Below are positions 41,324-49,485 of a stretch of 64,000 nt of DNA, in pieces; within the stretch, counting starts at the first letter, position 1, and each line of letters opens with the position of its first letter. The notes under the pieces are model-generated. The model ran no database searches. It was not told the DNA's origin and worked only from the letters and a program-made list of their open reading frames with translations. The stretch comes from CBDCGS01 sp965216915 (lineage in GTDB: Bacteria; Pseudomonadota; Alphaproteobacteria; UBA828), in the NCBI GenBank assembly GCA_965216915.1, contig CBDCGS010000011.1, forward strand, positions 1,240,001-1,304,000, written 5' to 3'. The position numbers and the translations under genes are program-made.

Positions 41324-41526
41324 TCCGGCCTCACTCCTGGTTTTCGCCAGCCGACTGCGCGCGCAAACCTACCATGGCGGCCTGACACACGGGGCATTCC
41401 TAGCGCCTTGACGGGAGCGTCGCGTCATGCGGCAATCTGGCGCAGCACAAGGGAGCGGCGCAGTAGCGTAGAATGCGCGTCGCACAGCAGGAGCGACGCG
41501 GCGTCGGCGTCAGACGGAGAAGAGCA

Positions 41527-43716
41527 ATGGCACGAGACCCCAAATATGATTGCCTGTTCGAGCCGATTCAAATCGGCCCGAAGACCATGAAGAACCGGTT
41601 CTACCAGGTGCCCCATTGCAATGGCGCTGGCTCCGAGCGGCCGGGCGCTCAGGCGGCGTTTCGCGGCATGAAGGCCGAGGGGGGCTGGGGCGGAATCTGC
41701 ACCGAATATTGCTCGATCCACCCCGAATCGGATGATGTGCACAGGGTCTCGGCGCGCATTTGGGACGAGGGTGACGTCATCAATCTCGGCCATATGTGCG
41801 ATGAAATCCACAAGTGGGGCTCGCTCGCCGGGATCGAGATGTGGTACGGGGGTCCGCACGCCCCGTGTATGGAAAGCCGCGCGGTGCCGCGTGGTCCCTC
41901 ACAGATCGCGTCCGAGTTCGAATCCCGCACCTATCCGCGCGAGGCCGATGAAGACGACATCAGGGATCTGATCCAGATGTATGTGGAGGCCGCAAAGCGC
42001 GCCGAGCGCGCCGGCTTCGACATCATCTACGTCTACGGCGCCCACAGCTACCTGCCGCTGCAATTCCTCTCGAAGTACTACAACAAGCGCAGCGACAAAT
42101 ATGGCGGCAGCTTTGAGAACCGTGCGCGCTTTTGGATCGAGACGCTTGCCGCCGTCAAGGAGGCCGTCGGCGCCAACTGCGCGATCGCCACGCGCTTTGC
42201 GATCGACACGCTCTATGGCGCCGAGGGCGTCGAGGTCGGCGAGGACGGGCTCAAATTCGTCGAGCTCGCGACGACCGAGGGTCTGGTCGACCTCTGGGAC
42301 GTCAATATCGGCGACATCGCGGAGTGGGGCGAGGACGCCGGGCCCTCGCGCTTCTACAAGGCGAACCACCAAAAACCGTGGGTGAAGGACGTCAAGAGCG
42401 TCGCCAAAGCGCCGGTGCTCGGCGTCGGGCGGGTGACCAGCCCCGACGACATGGCGCAGATCATCACCTCGGGTCAGGCCGATATCATCGGCGCGGCGCG
42501 GCCGTCGATCGCCGACCCGTTCCTGCCGAACAAGATCGACGAGGGCCGTGTCGATGACATTCGTGAGTGCATCGGCTGCAACATGTGCATCTCGCGCTGG
42601 GAGATCGGCGGGCCGCCCTTGATCTGCACGCAAAACGCGACGGCCATGGAGGAATACCGGCGCGGCTGGCATCCCGAAACGTTCGAGAAGGCCGCAGATC
42701 CGTGCTCCGTTCTCGTCGTCGGTGCCGGGCCCGCCGGCATGGAGTGCGCGCGGGTGCTCGGCGAGCGTGGCTACGACGTCCACCTCCGCGAAGCCGATGG
42801 CGAGATCGGGGGGTGCGTCCGCTACATTCAGCGCTTCCCCGGCCTCGCCGAATGGGGTCGCGTGACGAGCTATCGGCAGATCCAGCTCGACAAGCTCAAG
42901 TCGGTCGAGGTCCACACGGGCGTCGGGCAGATGACCGCCGATGATGTTCTCAGCTACGGCGCCGATCGGGTCGTCGTCGCCGTCGGTTCGCACTGGGTGA
43001 CCGATGGGCTAAACGGCGCCACACACGCGCCGATCCCAGGGGTTGATGCATCGCTGCCGCAGGTGTGCACGCCCGAGCAGGTGATGGCCGGCGCCGATGT
43101 CGGCGACAGGGTGATCGTGCTCGAGGCCGAGGGCTACTACACCGGCGCGAGCCTCGCCGAATATCTCGTCGATCAGGGCAAGCAGGTCACGATCATCACC
43201 TATCTCGGCTCATCGGTGCACTACACCCACTTCACGCTCGAAGCCCCCAACCTGCATCGCATGATGCATGAGAAGGGGATCAAGGAGATGACCGACACGT
43301 GGGTGGAATCGGTTGATGTCGGAAACGAGGTCACGGTCAGGGCCTATCCGGTCTTCGGCGACGGATATCGTCGCAACGCGGACCCGCGGACCGGCCAGCT
43401 GCCGCGCGAGCCAAACACGCATATTGACGAGTTGACGTGCGACACCCTGGTCGTCGCCACGGCGCGGGTCTCGAACAGCGCGTTGTTCAGCGCGCTCAAG
43501 GCGCGCAAGGCGGAATGGGCGGACGAGGATATCGACGATATCTTCCATGTTGGCGACTGCTACGCCCCGCGCATGATCGCGGACGCCATCTTCGACGGAC
43601 ACCGGCTCGCCCGTGAGTTCGAGGCGACCAATCCGCAATATCCGCAGCCATGGATCCGCGAGCGTCAAGTTTGGGGCCAGGAGACCTATCCCAAGCTCTC
43701 CGGCAACGGCGCTTGA
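41527..43716 (+). CDS. tmd: Trimethylamine dehydrogenase
   Basis: This 729-residue protein has the family's three parts: an FMN TIM barrel (1–~380), then ADP- and FAD-like Rossmann domains (VLVVGAGPAGMECARVLGER). The FMN-linking Cys is in YQVPHCNGAG (C31). [4Fe-4S] ligands are in ECIGCNMCISRWEIGG and PLICTQN. Residues that set trimethylamine specificity are all kept: Tyr in CTEYCS, Ser in RVSARI, Trp in EMWYGG, Trp in AEWGEDAG and Trp in SRWEIGG (Y60, S74, W105, W264, W355 of the Methylophilus enzyme). It oxidises trimethylamine to dimethylamine and formaldehyde and passes electrons to ETF. GGAGAAGAG precedes the ATG; livG follows after 9 bp. Confidence 0.9.
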   Translation: MARDPKYDCLFEPIQIGPKTMKNRFYQVPHCNGAGSERPGAQAAFRGMKAEGGWGGICTEYCSIHPESDDVHRVSARIWDEGDVINLGHMCDEIHKWGSLAGIEMWYGGPHAPCMESRAVPRGPSQIASEFESRTYPREADEDDIRDLIQMYVEAAKRAERAGFDIIYVYGAHSYLPLQFLSKYYNKRSDKYGGSFENRARFWIETLAAVKEAVGANCAIATRFAIDTLYGAEGVEVGEDGLKFVELATTEGLVDLWDVNIGDIAEWGEDAGPSRFYKANHQKPWVKDVKSVAKAPVLGVGRVTSPDDMAQIITSGQADIIGAARPSIADPFLPNKIDEGRVDDIRECIGCNMCISRWEIGGPPLICTQNATAMEEYRRGWHPETFEKAADPCSVLVVGAGPAGMECARVLGERGYDVHLREADGEIGGCVRYIQRFPGLAEWGRVTSYRQIQLDKLKSVEVHTGVGQMTADDVLSYGADRVVVAVGSHWVTDGLNGATHAPIPGVDASLPQVCTPEQVMAGADVGDRVIVLEAEGYYTGASLAEYLVDQGKQVTIITYLGSSVHYTHFTLEAPNLHRMMHEKGIKEMTDTWVESVDVGNEVTVRAYPVFGDGYRRNADPRTGQLPREPNTHIDELTCDTLVVATARVSNSALFSALKARKAEWADEDIDDIFHVGDCYAPRMIADAIFDGHRLAREFEATNPQYPQPWIRERQVWGQETYPKLSGNGA

Positions 43717-43725
43717 GCGGCTCTG

Positions 43726-44499
43726 ATGACCGAGCAGACGTTCTTCAAGGTCGAGGGGCTGCAGAAGCGGTTTGGCGGCCTCGCCGCCATTGACGGGCTC
43801 AGCTTCGAGCTAAGGGAAGGGGCGATTCACGGCCTGATCGGACCGAATGGGGCGGGGAAGACCACGGTCTTCAACGTGATCAGCGGCTTCTACAAGCCGA
43901 CCGCCGGCAAGGTCATCTATCGGGGCCAATCCATCGGCGGCCTCCAACCCCACAAGGTGGCCGCCAAGGGGTTGATCCGCACGTTTCAGGAGACGACCCT
44001 TTTCCAGGAGTTCACGACCTTCGAAAACGCGCTGATGGGGCGTTACCTCCACACCAAGAGCAGCATGATGTCGGCCTTGTTCGGAACCCAGCGCGGCAGC
44101 GAACGGGCGAGCGAGGAAAAGACCCTCGAGGTGCTCGAGTTTCTCGGCCTCGCCGAGCGCAAGGACGAGCTTGCCTCGAACCTGCCCCACGGCCTGCAGC
44201 GGGCGCTCGGCATCGCGGTTGCGCTCACCGCGGAGCCGACGCTGCTGCTCTTGGACGAGCCCTTTGCCGGCATGAACCCGGAAGAAACGCGCCACATGAT
44301 GGAGCTGATCCTGAAGGTGCGCGAGAGCGGCATCACCATCTTGCTGGTCGAGCATGACATGCAGGCGGTCATGGGACTTTGCGAGCGCATCACTGTGATC
44401 AATTTCGGCCAATTGCTCACGGAAGGCGCGCCGGACGAGATCAAGACCAACAAGGACGTCATCGAAGCCTATCTGGGGACCGACCTAAATGCTGCTTGA
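43726..44499 (+). CDS. livG: Branched-chain-type ABC importer ATPase LivG
   Basis: This 257-residue ATPase has Walker A GPNGAGKTT, a signature variant LPHGLQRALGIAVAL (typical LivG proteins have LPYGQQR), Walker B LLLLDEPFAGMNP and the switch His in LLVEHDMQAVMGLCERI. The family drives uptake of amino acids, amides, urea and some methylated amines. It directly follows the trimethylamine dehydrogenase gene and overlaps livF by 11 bp, implying the importer serves the amine pathway. Confidence 0.9.
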   Translation: MTEQTFFKVEGLQKRFGGLAAIDGLSFELREGAIHGLIGPNGAGKTTVFNVISGFYKPTAGKVIYRGQSIGGLQPHKVAAKGLIRTFQETTLFQEFTTFENALMGRYLHTKSSMMSALFGTQRGSERASEEKTLEVLEFLGLAERKDELASNLPHGLQRALGIAVALTAEPTLLLLDEPFAGMNPEETRHMMELILKVRESGITILLVEHDMQAVMGLCERITVINFGQLLTEGAPDEIKTNKDVIEAYLGTDLNAA

Positions 44500-45196
44500 G
44501 GTCAAGGACGTCACGGTTCACTACCGGAGCGTCGAGGCGGTCGCCGACATATCGATCGAGATCGACGAGGGCCAGATCATCACCCTGATCGGGGCCAACG
44601 GCGCCGGCAAGAGCACCACGTTGCGGACGATCTCCGGCCTTAAGCGCGCGACCGCCGGAAGCGTTTGGTTCGATGGCCAGCGTATCGATCAACTCGCGCC
44701 GGAAAAAATCGTCCGCATGGGCATCGCCCATGTCCCGGAGGGGCGTCAGGTGTTTCCGGACCTCAGCGTGAAGGAAAACCTGGTCACGGGCGCCTACCTG
44801 CGCACCGACAGTTCAGGCATCGCGCGGGATCTTGACGACATTCACGATCGGTTTCCGGTCTTGAAGGAGCGGCGCAACCAGAGAGCCAAGACATTGAGCG
44901 GCGGTGAGCAGCAAATGGTCGCCATCGGCCGCGCGCTAATGTCGAGTCCGCGCTTGATCTTAATGGACGAGCCCTCGCTCGGTCTCTCTCCAGTGATGGT
45001 GCAGGAGGTCGCGCGGATCATCCGCGACATCAATGGCAGGGGCGTGCCGGTGATTCTGGTCGAGCAAAATGCCGAGCTGGCCCTCACCCTTGCGAGCTAT
45101 GGCTATGTGCTCGAAACCGGCCGGATCGCGCTTGAAGGCGCAGCGCGCGATCTGCACGAGGACGATCATGTCCGCCACGCCTATCTCGGGGCCTGA
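44489..45196 (+). CDS. livF: Branched-chain-type ABC importer ATPase LivF
   Basis: This 235-residue ATPase has Walker A GANGAGKSTT, a canonical LSGGEQQMVAIGRALMSSP, Walker B LILMDEPSLGLSP and the switch segment ILVEQNAELALTLASYGYVL. It pairs with LivG to power the LivHM permeases, which are encoded on the opposite strand 0.8 kb away. Its ATG lies inside the end of livG. Confidence 0.92.
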   Translation: MLLEVKDVTVHYRSVEAVADISIEIDEGQIITLIGANGAGKSTTLRTISGLKRATAGSVWFDGQRIDQLAPEKIVRMGIAHVPEGRQVFPDLSVKENLVTGAYLRTDSSGIARDLDDIHDRFPVLKERRNQRAKTLSGGEQQMVAIGRALMSSPRLILMDEPSLGLSPVMVQEVARIIRDINGRGVPVILVEQNAELALTLASYGYVLETGRIALEGAARDLHEDDHVRHAYLGA

Positions 45197-45237
45197 TCGG
45201 TCCGTGGCTCATCGGAGCCCCTGACAGAGACCGATCG

Positions 45238-45963
45238 ATGCGGCCTTGCCTGCTCGTCGATATCCTCTGGGAGCAATTTGCCGAAGAGGCCGCGTGCCTG
45301 GATGTGCCGGCGACGGCCGGACCTCTCTGGCGAACCGGGGCGCAGCTTGGCACGGCATTCGACGCGCCCGACCCACGCCATGCGACCAGCCTTCATTGGC
45401 GCGCCGCGATGGCCCGCGATACGGGTGACCTCCCGAAGGCCGAGGCGCTTTACAACGAAACCATCGCCGCCTGGAAGCGCGTGCCGGAATGGGTCTCGCA
45501 GATGGGTATCGAATTCACCGCACGCAGCGCTTCGATGCATATCCGTCTCGAGATGAAGCGGACGGAGGAGCTACGCAATCTCAAGCGAAGCATCAACGCA
45601 AGGCTCGCGGAGGGAGGCCTGGCCGCCGCACTCAACAACCTGGGTGAATTGCTCCACGCCACGGGCGGCGCGGGCGATGCGGAGCGACTTTACCGCGAGG
45701 CGCGCGAGATGCGGGCAAAATCGCTGAGCCATCGGGAAGCCGGGGTCGCCGTGATCTGCGACAATCTGGCCGACCTTTTGGAGGCGACCGGACGGAGCGT
45801 GGACGCCGAGGAGCCGCGCCAGCGCGCGCGCGAAATCAACGAAGAGCCGCATCACGCCGACATCGAGAGTTTCCGCAGGGAACGCTCGCGGACGATGACC
45901 GATCTTCGGAAGCTCATCGCTGCGGTCTACCTCGCGCCACCCTGTCGCCGGTTCGGCACATAG
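45238..45963 (+). CDS. Tetratricopeptide-repeat protein
   Basis: This 241-residue, helix-rich protein without signal or membrane segment has TPR-like units such as WRAAMARDTGDLPKAEALYN, AALNNLGELLHATGGAGDAE followed by RLYREAREM, and ICDNLADLLEATGRSVDAEE. It is likely a protein–protein scaffold. It follows livF by 41 bp and converges on livM (19-bp gap). Its partner is unknown; co-transcription with tmd–livGF suggests a role near the amine system. Confidence 0.75.
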   Translation: MRPCLLVDILWEQFAEEAACLDVPATAGPLWRTGAQLGTAFDAPDPRHATSLHWRAAMARDTGDLPKAEALYNETIAAWKRVPEWVSQMGIEFTARSASMHIRLEMKRTEELRNLKRSINARLAEGGLAAALNNLGELLHATGGAGDAERLYREAREMRAKSLSHREAGVAVICDNLADLLEATGRSVDAEEPRQRAREINEEPHHADIESFRRERSRTMTDLRKLIAAVYLAPPCRRFGT

Positions 45964-45982
45964 ATTAGACCGGCGAGGGTGC

Positions 45983-46984
45983 CTATTCCCGCTTGGGAAC
46001 GGCTGCGCGCGTCTCACGGGTCCTAAGCCACACGACCCCCTGCTTGATCTTCCCGGGCAGGCTGACCAAGCCATCTGGCAGGAACAGCATGGTCGCGATG
46101 AGCACGAGGCCGTAGAACCCGGGTCGCAGCTCATCCAAGCCACGCAGCGATTCATCGATGATCGAGAGCACCGTGACGCCGACGATCGGCCCCGCAAAGT
46201 GGCCAAGGCCCCCGACGAGCACCCAAACCAGCACGAAGAGCATCTGTTTCAGCCCAAAGAGGCCCGGATTGATCGCCGTGACGTAGTGCGCCAGCATCGC
46301 GCCGGCGATGCCGGCGAAAAACCCCCCGGTGACGAACGCAATCGTGCGAAAGCGGCGTGCGTCGACCCCGACCGATTGCGCCAACATGTCCTTGTGATGC
46401 ACCGCATGGAACACGAAGCCGAAGCGCGAATGCTCGATCCGGTACATGATGATCAGGAAGAACAGGCCGACGATCATCGCGAAGAAGTAGTACGGAACAG
46501 GTCTGCCAAGATCGAGATAGAGCAAGCTGCCGAGATCGATCTCGAGAACCGGGATGCCCCGTAGCCCACGAAAGCCGCCGAAAGGGTCGTTGAACTGCAC
46601 CCAGCACAGGCGGATCGCTTCCGCCGCGGCGAAGGAGCCGATGAGGAAGTAGAAGCCCTTCATGCGGAAGAGCGGGAAGCTCAGGATGTAGGCGATGATG
46701 GCGGCGGCGACGCCGCCCAAGGGCATAGAAATCCAGGGCGAGATGGGCAGGCTCGCAATGAGGGCGCTGGCATAAGCGCCGACCCCCATGATGACGGCAT
46801 GGGCGAGCGAGAACTCGCCGGTAATCGCGATGAGCCGATAGCTCACCACCAGGATGATGTTGATGAACAGGAAGATCAGAAAATCGAGCTGATAGGGCCG
46901 GACGACAAACGGCAGGACGCAGACGATCGCGAGCACGACCGCGATACCAGCGTAATTTCGGAGCGCCGGATTAAACACTCTCAC
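45983..46984 (-). CDS. livM: Branched-chain-type ABC importer permease LivM
   Basis: This 333-residue polytopic membrane protein has about nine hydrophobic segments and the LivM hallmark SVGVDARRFRTIAFVTGGFF (EAA-like loop) and VGGLGHFAGPIVGVTVLSII. The C-terminus is a short basic tail. The start is GTG 46984, overlapping the end of livH by 14 bp; a second in-frame GTG at 46978 is possible. Confidence 0.92.
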   Translation of the reverse strand: MRVFNPALRNYAGIAVVLAIVCVLPFVVRPYQLDFLIFLFINIILVVSYRLIAITGEFSLAHAVIMGVGAYASALIASLPISPWISMPLGGVAAAIIAYILSFPLFRMKGFYFLIGSFAAAEAIRLCWVQFNDPFGGFRGLRGIPVLEIDLGSLLYLDLGRPVPYYFFAMIVGLFFLIIMYRIEHSRFGFVFHAVHHKDMLAQSVGVDARRFRTIAFVTGGFFAGIAGAMLAHYVTAINPGLFGLKQMLFVLVWVLVGGLGHFAGPIVGVTVLSIIDESLRGLDELRPGFYGLVLIATMLFLPDGLVSLPGKIKQGVVWLRTRETRAAVPKRE

Positions 46985-47855
46985 GCTCTCCCATGATGCC
47001 GGTCGGCTTGATCACCAAGACCAGCAGCATCAACACCAGGCCCAGGATCGTCGCGATCTCACCGCCCATATAGGTCGTGATGAAGGTGTGGAAGAAGCTA
47101 TAGGCGATCGACGCGATCACGGCGCCTTCGATGCTCCCCATGCCCCCGACGATCATGACGATGAAGGCGGTGACGAGAACGGGATGGCCCATCTGCGGCG
47201 TGATCCGCACGAGCGGCGCCATGACTGCACCGCCGGCGCCGGCCATGGCAGCGCTGATCCCCATCGCCAACATCGAAATCTTCCCGATGCTGATGCCCTG
47301 CAGTGCCGCCGCTTCCGGATTCTGGGCGCAGGCTCGCATCGCCCAGCCGAGCCTGGTGCGGCTCATGAACAGCCAGAACGTGGCGAGGACGAAGGCAGCC
47401 ACCGCGAACACGAACAACCGTGAATGCGAGATCGTGACGCTTTCGATCCCGAAGACGTGCCAAGACTCCTTGAAATAGGGCGTGAGGTTTTTCATCAAGC
47501 CCTGGCCGAAGAGGTAGACGGCGAGCACCTCAAGGACAAACATCATGCCGACGGAAACGATCAAGCCGCCGAACAGATTCCCCCGCATCGGACGAAACAG
47601 GGCACGCTCCATCACCAAACCAAGCACGGCCGTGATGATGATCGCGATCACGATCGCCGCGAAAAACGGAACGCCGTTTTCTGAATAGAGGTACCAGGTT
47701 GCGTAGGCGCCCACCATGTAGAGCGCGCCGTGCGCAAAATTGACGATCTGCATAATGCCGAAAATCAGAACCAGACCGACCGCGAATATCGCGGTGAAAC
47801 TACTCGCGATCAGCGAGTTCATGATGGTCTGAAGGATGAGTTCCAGGTCCGTCAT
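46971..47855 (-). CDS. livH: Branched-chain-type ABC importer permease LivH
   Basis: This 294-residue permease shows FGIMQIVNFAHGALYMVGAY, ACAQNPEAAALQGISIGKIS (coupling loop) and VIVGGMGSIEGAVIASIAYS, all typical of LivH. About eight membrane helices are visible. It is preceded by a 148-bp gap from the binding-protein gene that contains a strong hairpin, and it overlaps livM downstream. Confidence 0.92.
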   Translation of the reverse strand: MTDLELILQTIMNSLIASSFTAIFAVGLVLIFGIMQIVNFAHGALYMVGAYATWYLYSENGVPFFAAIVIAIIITAVLGLVMERALFRPMRGNLFGGLIVSVGMMFVLEVLAVYLFGQGLMKNLTPYFKESWHVFGIESVTISHSRLFVFAVAAFVLATFWLFMSRTRLGWAMRACAQNPEAAALQGISIGKISMLAMGISAAMAGAGGAVMAPLVRITPQMGHPVLVTAFIVMIVGGMGSIEGAVIASIAYSFFHTFITTYMGGEIATILGLVLMLLVLVIKPTGIMGERESV

Positions 47856-47961
47856 GTCACGCTAGCGTCTTGAAGTCGGTCGAGCCTGGGCCTGTCTGAA
47901 ACACGGCACACGACAACCGGACTGGCAATTCCTGATTTTCTTGAGAGTGGATTGGGGGACA

Positions 47962-47990
47962 TTGTGCCCCGCGGCAGAGGCGGGGCACAA
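47962..47990 (-). terminator. Stem-loop between binding protein and permease genes
   Basis: TTGTGCCCCGC and GCGGGGCACAA are perfect 11-bp arms around a 7-nt loop, 13 bp beyond the binding-protein stop. No T-run follows, so it is better read as an intrinsic attenuator or a 3' stabiliser. Such structures commonly let the binding-protein mRNA accumulate above that of the permeases in ABC operons. Confidence 0.6.
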
Positions 47991-48003
47991 CATCACGGAT
48001 CAG

Positions 48004-49284
48004 CTACCCGGCGAGAGGAACGCCGAGATCAACAAAGTGCTTCTTCAAGACATCCAGATGCTTGTCGCACCAGCCCCTCACGTCGCCCATTTCGACGATC
48101 ACGGCCTTGCCGTTTTGCATCTGCACGACGGGCCATTTGCCGAGCGCGGCGCTGTTCACGCCGAAGAAGTCTTCGCCCCACCATTCGGCGTCGCCAAACG
48201 CGTGCGGCACCGGGCTGAGTGAGCGAAGCGCATCTGCGACCGCGGGCGGATCGAAGGTGCCGGCTTGAGACACCGCGGCACGCCACATCTCGAGGGCGGC
48301 GGCATATTCCCACGACACCGCCGTCCAGGCGCCGGGATATCGCTCGGCATAGGTCTTGTAGAAGGCCGCCGCATTCTCAAAATGGGTGCCGCCGCCCTGC
48401 ATGATCGGGTCGTCGAGATCCGGGAACTGCCAGAGGAACCCTTCGAGGAACTCCTTGCTGGTTTTGGCCAGGATGTTTTCGTACTGGTCGAGCGTGCAGT
48501 TGACGAACTGGCCTTTGTAGCCCTGCAGGTAGGCCTGCTCGGTCAGCAGGTTCACGTAATCGGGATAGGCCGTATCCCAACTGATCACGTCGGGGTTGGC
48601 GGCCAGCAATTTCGAGACGACCGGCGCGAAATCGGTCACCTCGAAGCCGAACAGGTTCTCTTCGACGATCTCGATCCCCGCGACCTCGAAAGCGGCCCGG
48701 TAGGTCGCCAGCGAGCTTAGGCCGAGCTCATCATTTTGCGTGGCGATCGCAGCCGTCTTGATGTTCGGCATGTTGCGCGCGATGTAGTCGACCGCGGTGA
48801 CATTGTAGAAGGGATGGACCTCGACCGGCGCGAAGAGATATGGCGCATCGGCGCTAATGTCGGTCGGGACCAGCGTCGTTGTCAGCATCTTGTTGCGGGT
48901 CATGAAATCCTTCACCGCCAAGACCGGCGTCACGCCGAGCATCAGGACGATCGAGACCTCATCTTCGAAGAGTAGCTTCTTCGCTCCGACGGTCGCTTTG
49001 ACGGCATCGAACTCGTCATCGTAGGAGATGACCTCCACACGATACTTCTCGCCGCCCAGCTCGATGCCGCCCGCGGCGTTGATCTGCTCGGCCCAAATCT
49101 CGACGCCGTAGAGGCCGGGCAGGCCCCAGCCCGCTGCATCGCCGGTCAGCGCCGCGAGGAACCCGATCTTCACGGTCTTCTCGCCGGCGAACACTTTCGA
49201 GCGCGTTGCGCCTAGAGCGGTCATGCCCGCGGCGATACCGCCCGCGCCCGCCATAAACTTGCGTCGTGTGATGTTTGGTTTCAT
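48004..49284 (-). CDS. Branched-chain-type ABC importer substrate-binding protein
   Basis: This 426-residue periplasmic binding protein (Peripla_BP_6 type) has a Tat signal TRRKFMAGAGGIAAGMTALG and a mature start KTVKIGFLAALTGDAAGWGL. Other landmarks are VISYDDEFDAVKATVGAKKL and ISWDTAYPDYVNLLTEQAYL. Relatives bind branched amino acids, amides or urea. The genomic setting between two TMADH-family genes points to a methylated amine or related compound as ligand (inference). ATG 49284 is chosen because GGGAGG lies 8 bp before it. Confidence 0.9.
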   Translation of the reverse strand: MKPNITRRKFMAGAGGIAAGMTALGATRSKVFAGEKTVKIGFLAALTGDAAGWGLPGLYGVEIWAEQINAAGGIELGGEKYRVEVISYDDEFDAVKATVGAKKLLFEDEVSIVLMLGVTPVLAVKDFMTRNKMLTTTLVPTDISADAPYLFAPVEVHPFYNVTAVDYIARNMPNIKTAAIATQNDELGLSSLATYRAAFEVAGIEIVEENLFGFEVTDFAPVVSKLLAANPDVISWDTAYPDYVNLLTEQAYLQGYKGQFVNCTLDQYENILAKTSKEFLEGFLWQFPDLDDPIMQGGGTHFENAAAFYKTYAERYPGAWTAVSWEYAAALEMWRAAVSQAGTFDPPAVADALRSLSPVPHAFGDAEWWGEDFFGVNSAALGKWPVVQMQNGKAVIVEMGDVRGWCDKHLDVLKKHFVDLGVPLAG

Positions 49285-49485
49285 GGACAAGACCTCCCGT
49301 GTTTTCCGTTTTCGCCGAGATCCCGCAGCTTCCCCTGCTTCACCTCAGGCAAATCACCCTGGTACGGTTAGGGAAATTGTACCGAATCCACCGGGGCGCG
49401 TCGCCTGTCATTTCCGAATGACTAGCGAGTTTGCTGCGATATATTCAATCGATGGTCGAATCCGTGCTCCCGATCAGCGCCGCCG
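49285..49485 (-). promoter_or_regulatory. Leader and probable promoter region of the binding protein–livHM unit
   Basis: The 201-bp gap between the TMADH-like gene 2 stop and the binding-protein start is less GC-rich than its surroundings. It holds an inverted repeat GGTAC (49361–49365) / GTACC (49379–49383) and a TATAT-containing stretch near 49440. A promoter or operator here would let the importer be expressed separately from the upstream dehydrogenase. No precise -10/-35 pair can be defended. Confidence 0.3.
49293..49298 (-). promoter_or_regulatory. Ribosome binding site of the binding-protein gene
   Basis: GGGAGG on the minus strand, 8 bp before ATG 49284. It excludes the in-frame TTG at 49290 as the start. 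Confidence 0.65.

Noticed and set aside
37130..41526. Glycine riboswitch upstream of the GcvT-like operon
   Set aside because: Neither the gap before the glycosyltransferases nor the one before tmd shows the conserved glycine-aptamer core; no support.
41324..41526. Sigma-54 promoter in the tmd upstream region
   Set aside because: A TGGCG...GCAC string resembles the -24/-12 elements only loosely; the GG and GC dinucleotides are not correctly spaced.
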